From positions 1 through 12,080 of the forward strand of contig JAMOVZ010000135.1 in NCBI GenBank assembly GCA_027061865.1: a stretch of DNA of 12,080 nt. Reading direction: 5' to 3'. The translations under genes were made by a program, and so were the position numbers. Below the pieces are notes generated by a model, which was not told where the DNA came from, did no database searches, and saw only the letters and a list, made by a program, of their open reading frames with translations. Source of the stretch: Desulfobacterales bacterium. Lineage in GTDB: Bacteria; Desulfobacterota; DSM-4660; Desulfatiglandales; Desulfatiglandaceae. This document shows, one piece after another, positions 8,021 to 12,080 of this stretch. How positions within the stretch are numbered: position 1 is the first letter of the stretch; each line of letters opens with the position of its first letter.

Positions 8021-8026
8021 TTTGAG

Positions 8027-10267
8027 ATGGTTCAGTTCAAGGAAAGGAAACGCTTCTCCTTTGTATCAAAAGGAATGGCAGAGGACACCTTCGAGGTGGT
8101 GAGATTTCGAGGAGAGGAAGGCATATCAAGGCTCTTTCAGTTTGATATAGTTCTTATCTCAGAAGACCCAGAGGTTGATATTGACGCCGTGCTCCAAAAC
8201 CCTGCAGTATTTACCATCCACAGGGGAGAAGAAGACCGCAAGATCCACGGGATAATCTCAGAGTTCGAACAGATGCACGAGGTGGAACAGTTTACCTTTT
8301 ACCAGGCCACGCTAGTGCCAAGGCTGTGGCTCTCCGACCTTTATCTTGAAAACCAGTTATTCCTAGACAAAAGCGTGCCTGACATTATAGAGGAAATCCT
8401 GAAGCAGGCAGGCCTTACAAGCCAGGATTACGAGTTGAAGCTTACAAGGAGCTATCCCAAGTGGGAATACATTTGCCAATACAAGGAGACAGACCTTAAT
8501 TTCATCTCCAGGTGGATGGAACGGGAGGGCATTTATTATTATTTTGAGCACACTGAGGAGGGCGAAAAGCTCATTGTCACTGACAGCTCAACGGCCCATA
8601 CAGAAATCCCTGGCACCAGCACCATTCCCTACTCCCCTCCCACCGCCCTCATACCGCAAGAAGAAGAGGTCATAAGGAATTTCATGTGCAGGCAGAAAAT
8701 CCTTCCCAAGAAGATAGTATTGAAGGATTACAACTATAGGAAGCCCTCTCTTGAGCTCAAGGTTGAAAAGGAGGTCAATCCTAAGGGAAGAGGGGTTGTT
8801 TACCTCTATGGAGAGCACTTCAAGGACCCGGAAGAAGGCAAGGAATTGGCCAAGTTGCGGGCAGAACAAATAGCCTGCCGCGGAAAAGTCTTTGTGGGTG
8901 AGAGCACCTGCCCTCAGCTCTGCCCTGGTTACTTCTTCGACCTTACTGACCACTACCGGGAGGCATTCAATCAAAAATATCTCGTAATAGAGCTGGAGCA
9001 CGAAGGAAGCCAGGCAGGCATCCTGGTGGCAGGCCTTGGACCTGAAGAAGCAACGGGTGAAAAGGAACCGGCTTATATCAACCGCTTTACCCTCATACCC
9101 TCTGATGTGCAGTTCAGGCCAGAGGTGAAGACACCCAAGCCCAGGTTTTACGGCACTATCAACGCAAAGATCGATGCATCAGGAGACGGCAAGTACGCAG
9201 AGCTTGACGACCAGGGCCGTTACAAGGTGATCCTTCCCTTTGACATGAGCGGAAGGGAGGGGGGGAAGGCAAGCCGCTGGGTCCGCATGGCCCAGCCATA
9301 TGCTGGTTCTGATTACGGCATGCACTTCCCGCTTCACAAGGGCACTGAGGTGCTGCTCACCTTTATTGACGGTGACCCGGACCGCCCCATAATAGTATCT
9401 GCCGTGCCCAATCCTGAAACAAAAACCCCGGTCACCTCTGAAAATCAAACCCAAGCGGTTATAAGGACCGCGGGGGGCAATGAGATAAAGCTTGAGGACA
9501 AAGAAGGCAGTCAACTAATAAAGCTTTATTGTCCCACGGCGGAGACATCCGTGAGGCTGGGCGCGCCAAATCCAAGCGGTAAGACAGGGATAGACCAATG
9601 TACCGAAAAAAACATGGCCACGGTAGTAGGAGGCTGGGAAACCCGCGTAGTTGGCACACAAATGACTCTCTCTCCCGATGGAGCGCAGAATCTCCATGTG
9701 GAGGGGGATCGTTATTTGCATGTTACCGGCAAAGAAGAGATCACCATCGATGGGGATCGCAATCTCCGTGTCACCGGCCAGGAAAATACTACTGTTGAAG
9801 GGGATCAAATTCAAGACATCAGCACCAGACAGGATGTTACAGTGCACGGGGATCAGACGGTTCAAGTGGAGGGGCATCAGGAAAATATAGCGGACGGTGG
9901 CAGAAGGGTGGCTGTCAACCAGCAGGAAACCAAGGAAATTTATGGAACTAGGACTCTGACCGTGACGGGCGATGAGACGATTACGGTTGGGGGAAACAGA
10001 ACCCTAACCGTTACCGGCAACGAAAACCGTACCACGGGAAACTTCTGGGATACCAAAATGGGTACTTGGGGAAGTGCTGCCCTTGGTGCCACTGTCGAGA
10101 CCTTTGCCGGACTAAAATTATCAACCGGGGCCAGTGCTACTTTAAATTTGCATCCCGGAATCAAACTTGGGAAAGAGCCCACGGAGATTGCGGATAACAT
10201 AATAAAGGTAGTCGAAGCTAAAGCTATGGATGTATTGAAGGCTCCTATAATAATCTTCACCGCTTAA
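8027..10267 (+). CDS. vgrG: VgrG (TssI) spike protein
   Basis: This 746-residue VgrG trimerises to form the spike at the tip of the Hcp tube and carries effectors through its C-terminus. Domains: a gp27-like hub at roughly 1-340, with the hallmark QYKETDLNFISRWMEREG from about 151 followed by IYYYFEH; a gp5 OB-fold at about 375-465, with DDQGRYKV, SRWVRMAQPYAG and GDPDRPII from 449; a needle of regular octads at 552-671; and a 75-residue tail (672-746) that I do not recognise. No toxin domain (lysozyme, actin-crosslinking, peptidase) is evident, so it is a structural VgrG rather than an evolved one, with the tail as the one uncertain part. It lies 32 bp after clpV and 50 bp before the DUF2169 gene, whose product may be its adaptor. 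Confidence 0.97.
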   Translation: MVQFKERKRFSFVSKGMAEDTFEVVRFRGEEGISRLFQFDIVLISEDPEVDIDAVLQNPAVFTIHRGEEDRKIHGIISEFEQMHEVEQFTFYQATLVPRLWLSDLYLENQLFLDKSVPDIIEEILKQAGLTSQDYELKLTRSYPKWEYICQYKETDLNFISRWMEREGIYYYFEHTEEGEKLIVTDSSTAHTEIPGTSTIPYSPPTALIPQEEEVIRNFMCRQKILPKKIVLKDYNYRKPSLELKVEKEVNPKGRGVVYLYGEHFKDPEEGKELAKLRAEQIACRGKVFVGESTCPQLCPGYFFDLTDHYREAFNQKYLVIELEHEGSQAGILVAGLGPEEATGEKEPAYINRFTLIPSDVQFRPEVKTPKPRFYGTINAKIDASGDGKYAELDDQGRYKVILPFDMSGREGGKASRWVRMAQPYAGSDYGMHFPLHKGTEVLLTFIDGDPDRPIIVSAVPNPETKTPVTSENQTQAVIRTAGGNEIKLEDKEGSQLIKLYCPTAETSVRLGAPNPSGKTGIDQCTEKNMATVVGGWETRVVGTQMTLSPDGAQNLHVEGDRYLHVTGKEEITIDGDRNLRVTGQENTTVEGDQIQDISTRQDVTVHGDQTVQVEGHQENIADGGRRVAVNQQETKEIYGTRTLTVTGDETITVGGNRTLTVTGNENRTTGNFWDTKMGTWGSAALGATVETFAGLKLSTGASATLNLHPGIKLGKEPTEIADNIIKVVEAKAMDVLKAPIIIFTA
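9680..10039 (+). repeat. Octad repeat array encoding the VgrG beta-helix needle
   Basis: Fifteen consecutive 8-residue units (24 bp each) run from residue 552 to 671 without insertion. Most units start with G and follow a G-D/N-x-x-L/x-x-V-T/x pattern (for example GDRYLHVT, GDRNLRVT, GTRTLTVT, GNRTLTVT), alternating with a more polar unit (GKEEITID, GQENTTVE, GDETITVG), which gives a 16-residue superperiod. This matches the gp5/VgrG triple beta-helix, where one octad is one strand per chain. Units near the middle (TRQDVTVH, QQETKEIY) lack the leading glycine. The DNA copies have diverged, so this is protein-level repetition, not a recent expansion. Confidence 0.85.
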
Positions 10268-10317
10268 AAGGGAATACGATATAGGCTTATGAACTATTTT
10301 AAATGTGTCTTTTTGTT
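10268..10317 (+). other. AT-rich gap between vgrG and the DUF2169 gene
   Basis: This 50-bp gap is much more AT-rich than its surroundings: the line 10261-10320 is 18/60 G+C by my count. It contains no strong terminator hairpin, no clear Shine-Dalgarno for the next gene and no well-spaced promoter. It holds a short open frame (10289-10321) that overlaps the next start codon. Confidence 0.6.
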
Positions 10318-10321
10318 ATGA
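10289..10321 (+). other. Possible 10-codon leader overlapping the DUF2169 start (ATGA)
   Basis: ATG 10289 opens a frame encoding MNYFKCVFLL and stops at TGA 10319-10321, which overlaps the DUF2169 ATG at 10318 as ATGA, the classic arrangement for translational re-initiation. Its first 15 bases are nearly the same as the first 15 bases of the DUF2169 gene. The ribosome-binding site is poor (GGGA about 15 nt upstream). It may be a real leader, a remnant of a slipped duplication, or chance. Confidence 0.25.
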
Positions 10322-12080
10322 AACTATTTAAACCTTTAAAGATCGGATTACTGACACGTGCTTTCGAAGGTGAGCAAAATGCACTACTCTCAATATCTGC
10401 ATTACTTTTTGTTCCTTTTAACGCCTCTCCTCTTCTTCACACAGAGCCAGACCTATGGATGGCCCTCAGTAAGGAACTAGGAAAAGAGCTCATCCTTGAT
10501 CAGGGTATTCCAAAACCAAGGGCGGAAGTACTATTAACGGCCAAGTTCTATCCCCCATCCAAACAACCCGTCCCAGCCCACAAGGTACGAACAAAAATAG
10601 GCCCCCTGGACAAGACCTTGTATATTTTCGGAAACCGATTCTGGAAGCGGACACGGACAGGTCAATGGGCGTTTACTGATCCCGAACCCATTAGCGAACT
10701 GGAAATCAGCTATTCCAACGCATTTGGAGGGCCAAAATATGCGAAGAATCCTTTGGGCAAAGGCATAGAACCCATAACATTGCCTACTGGGGAGACGGTC
10801 GTACCCCTTCCTAACATCGAGCTTCCTAACCAACTCATCGTTTCAAAAGGAGACCGGCCTGATCCAGCAGGGTTTGGCCCCTTGGATATCACCTGGCCCC
10901 AGAGGGCCAAGAAGGCCGGAACCTATGACAAAAAGTGGCTCAAGGAACGCTTTCCAGGTTACCCGGACGACATGGACTGGACCATATTCAACATGGCGCC
11001 TGAAGACCAGCAGATAGAGGGCTTCTTTGAAGGTGATGAAGAATTCTTGTTTGAAAACATGCATCCAGAAAAACCTAATCTTAGCGGTCGCCTCCCTGGC
11101 TTGCGCATCCGCTGTTTTGTCACCCAGAAACAGGATGGAGAGGAGATTTTCAAAGAGGTTACCACCCGGATAGATACCCTCTGGTTTTTCCCCCACATTG
11201 AAAAGGTTCTACTGATTTACCGAGGGCTGGTTGAGGTAGCAGACGAAGAAGCAACTGACATAACCCACTTACTCCTTGGTTGTGAAGGCCCAAATGACGA
11301 ACCCAGGCCAGAAGAACATTATAAGAAAGCGCTCGAGAAACGGATAGATGAAGAGACCGGCCATTATCACATCCTCAACGAAGCAGATCTCTTGCCCAAA
11401 GACGAGCCCTCAGGAATTGCTGAGATCATGGAATCGGCCAAATCAAAAGACGAAGACCTTCTGAACCGAAATATGAAAAACAGGATGGAGAGGGAAAAGC
11501 AAAAGGCGATAAGGGCCATGGAAGAGCAAGGCCTTGATCCAAAGGAGTTTATCAAGGAAGAAGAGCCAATTCCAGAAATCACGATAGAAAACCTTCCGGA
11601 GCTTCCTAACATCGTCCAAAAGCTAGAACAACAAGCCGAGCAAAAGAGAAAGGAAATGGAGGAAAAGACCAAGGAGATGCTCAAAGGCCTTGGCTTGGAT
11701 CCTGAGGACTTAAAGAAGAAGGCCCAGGAAGGTGAAAGGAGATGGCCCAAGTTCTCCGCCCAAGAAGACATTGAAAGGTTGAAGGAGTCTGGAATCCATG
11801 ATCAGGAGATAGAACAAAAGCTAAGGGAGGCAGAAAAACAGATCAGCTCAAGCTTCCGGCAGACAGCCCATTTTCTACCCCAATCGCGGCAAGCTACTAA
11901 AGAGGAAAAGGCCACAGCCCTTGAACTTATAAGACGTGCCAAAGAAGAAGGTCTATCCCTTGCAGATAAGGACCTGGCCTGGATCGATCTCTCAGGGATG
12001 GACTTACGCGGAATCGACCTTTCACGCGCATATCTTGAAGGCGCAATTTTGGAGGGAACAAACCTGGAAGGGGCCAATCT
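10318..12080 (+). CDS. DUF2169 T6SS adaptor/chaperone fused to pentapeptide repeats, C-terminus cut by window end
   Basis: The frame stays open for 587 codons to the window edge. Residues about 1-305 are a full DUF2169 domain: the opening MKLFKPLKIGLLTRAFE; PKPRAEVLL from 65; DKTLYIFGNRFW at 98-109; NAFGGPKYAKNPLGKG at 134-149; DPAGFGPLDITWPQR at 182-196; and ENMHPEKPNLSGRLPG at 246-261. A charged Lys/Glu-rich linker, probably helical or coiled coil, covers about 336-546. Pentapeptide repeats (A/D/N-L-x-x-x) begin at about 547 and continue past the edge. DUF2169 proteins are established VgrG-linked adaptors, for example for DUF4150-bearing effectors in Agrobacterium, and similar DUF2169/pentapeptide fusions occur as TagAB-type T6SS accessory proteins. 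No signal peptide is seen. ATG 10318 matches the family N-terminus. ATG 10303, five codons earlier, is the only other in-frame choice (TAA at 10300). Neither has a good Shine-Dalgarno. Confidence 0.9.
   Translation, partial: MKLFKPLKIGLLTRAFEGEQNALLSISALLFVPFNASPLLHTEPDLWMALSKELGKELILDQGIPKPRAEVLLTAKFYPPSKQPVPAHKVRTKIGPLDKTLYIFGNRFWKRTRTGQWAFTDPEPISELEISYSNAFGGPKYAKNPLGKGIEPITLPTGETVVPLPNIELPNQLIVSKGDRPDPAGFGPLDITWPQRAKKAGTYDKKWLKERFPGYPDDMDWTIFNMAPEDQQIEGFFEGDEEFLFENMHPEKPNLSGRLPGLRIRCFVTQKQDGEEIFKEVTTRIDTLWFFPHIEKVLLIYRGLVEVADEEATDITHLLLGCEGPNDEPRPEEHYKKALEKRIDEETGHYHILNEADLLPKDEPSGIAEIMESAKSKDEDLLNRNMKNRMEREKQKAIRAMEEQGLDPKEFIKEEEPIPEITIENLPELPNIVQKLEQQAEQKRKEMEEKTKEMLKGLGLDPEDLKKKAQEGERRWPKFSAQEDIERLKESGIHDQEIEQKLREAEKQISSSFRQTAHFLPQSRQATKEEKATALELIRRAKEEGLSLADKDLAWIDLSGMDLRGIDLSRAYLEGAILEGTNLEGAN
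11956..12080 (+). repeat. Start of a pentapeptide-repeat domain (incomplete)
   Basis: From residue 547 the DUF2169 protein reads as five-residue steps with Leu (or Leu-like) in the second position: SLADK, DLAWI, DLSGM, DLRGI, DLSRA, YLEGA, ILEGT, NLEGA, then NL at the edge. These build a right-handed quadrilateral beta-helix. At least eight steps (two coils) are visible, and the total length cannot be known from this window. Confidence 0.88.

Noticed and set aside
9680..10039. Tandem repeat as a CRISPR array or DNA satellite
   Set aside because: The 24/48-bp periodicity is at the protein level, with diverged DNA copies in frame with VgrG, and there is no constant repeat with variable spacers.
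10246..10251. TATAAT match near the end of vgrG as a promoter for the DUF2169 gene
   Set aside because: No -35-like hexamer is found at about 17 bp upstream; the nearby TTGAAG is only a few bases away. It is in an AT-rich stretch where such matches are expected.
10040..10267. VgrG C-terminal toxin domain (evolved VgrG)
   Set aside because: The tail is only about 75 residues and shows no catalytic motif of known T6SS toxins. I keep it as an unrecognised tail and not as an effector.
10399..10440. Signal peptide or membrane segment in the DUF2169 N-terminus (ALLSISALLFVPF)
   Set aside because: This hydrophobic stretch corresponds to a conserved core strand of DUF2169 domains, starts about 20 residues in, and is too short and not followed by a cleavage-site pattern.

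Overview
The window holds a contiguous block of a type VI secretion system (T6SS) locus. All genes are on the + strand and tightly packed. A T6SS with ClpV and a V. cholerae-like Hcp implies a Gram-negative bacterium. Base composition is moderate: two lines I counted in the core are about 57% GC. Arginine AGG codons are common. This would suit a Desulfobacterota/deltaproteobacterium-like host, but that is a guess from style and not a phylogenetic result.

Layout, left to right: the 3' end of tssB (sheath small subunit, cut by the window edge); tssC (sheath large subunit); hcp/tssD (inner tube); tssE (gp25-like baseplate); tssF and tssG (baseplate wedge); clpV/tssH (sheath-recycling AAA+ unfoldase); vgrG/tssI (spike); and an incomplete gene for a DUF2169 protein whose C-terminus enters a pentapeptide-repeat domain at the right edge. 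That last gene has no stop inside the window. The first seven complete genes have spacings of 15 to 46 bp or short overlaps (tssF/tssG, tssG/clpV), so they are probably one transcription unit. The membrane complex and cap genes (tssJ, tssK, tssL, tssM, tssA), a PAAR tip, an effector and an immunity gene are not in the window.

How it works together: TssB/TssC form the contractile sheath around stacked Hcp hexamers on a TssE/F/G baseplate. VgrG caps the Hcp tube. Contraction fires the Hcp/VgrG dart, and ClpV then disassembles the sheath. The DUF2169 gene directly after vgrG marks the start of an effector-delivery module, because DUF2169 proteins are known as VgrG-linked chaperones/adaptors, commonly for effectors with DUF4150 (PAAR-like) domains.

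The structural genes look intact and ordinary. The points worth a second look are: a strong inverted repeat inside the start of tssE just after hcp, next to a poor tssE ribosome-binding site; a regular octad repeat in the VgrG needle followed by a tail I do not recognise; an AT-rich vgrG/DUF2169 junction with a slipped duplication of the DUF2169 start region and a 10-codon leader overlapping it by ATGA; and the long charged linker with a recurring G-L-D-P-like motif that joins DUF2169 to the pentapeptide domain. I did not find a wholly new system here. The novel cargo, if any, probably lies to the right of the window.
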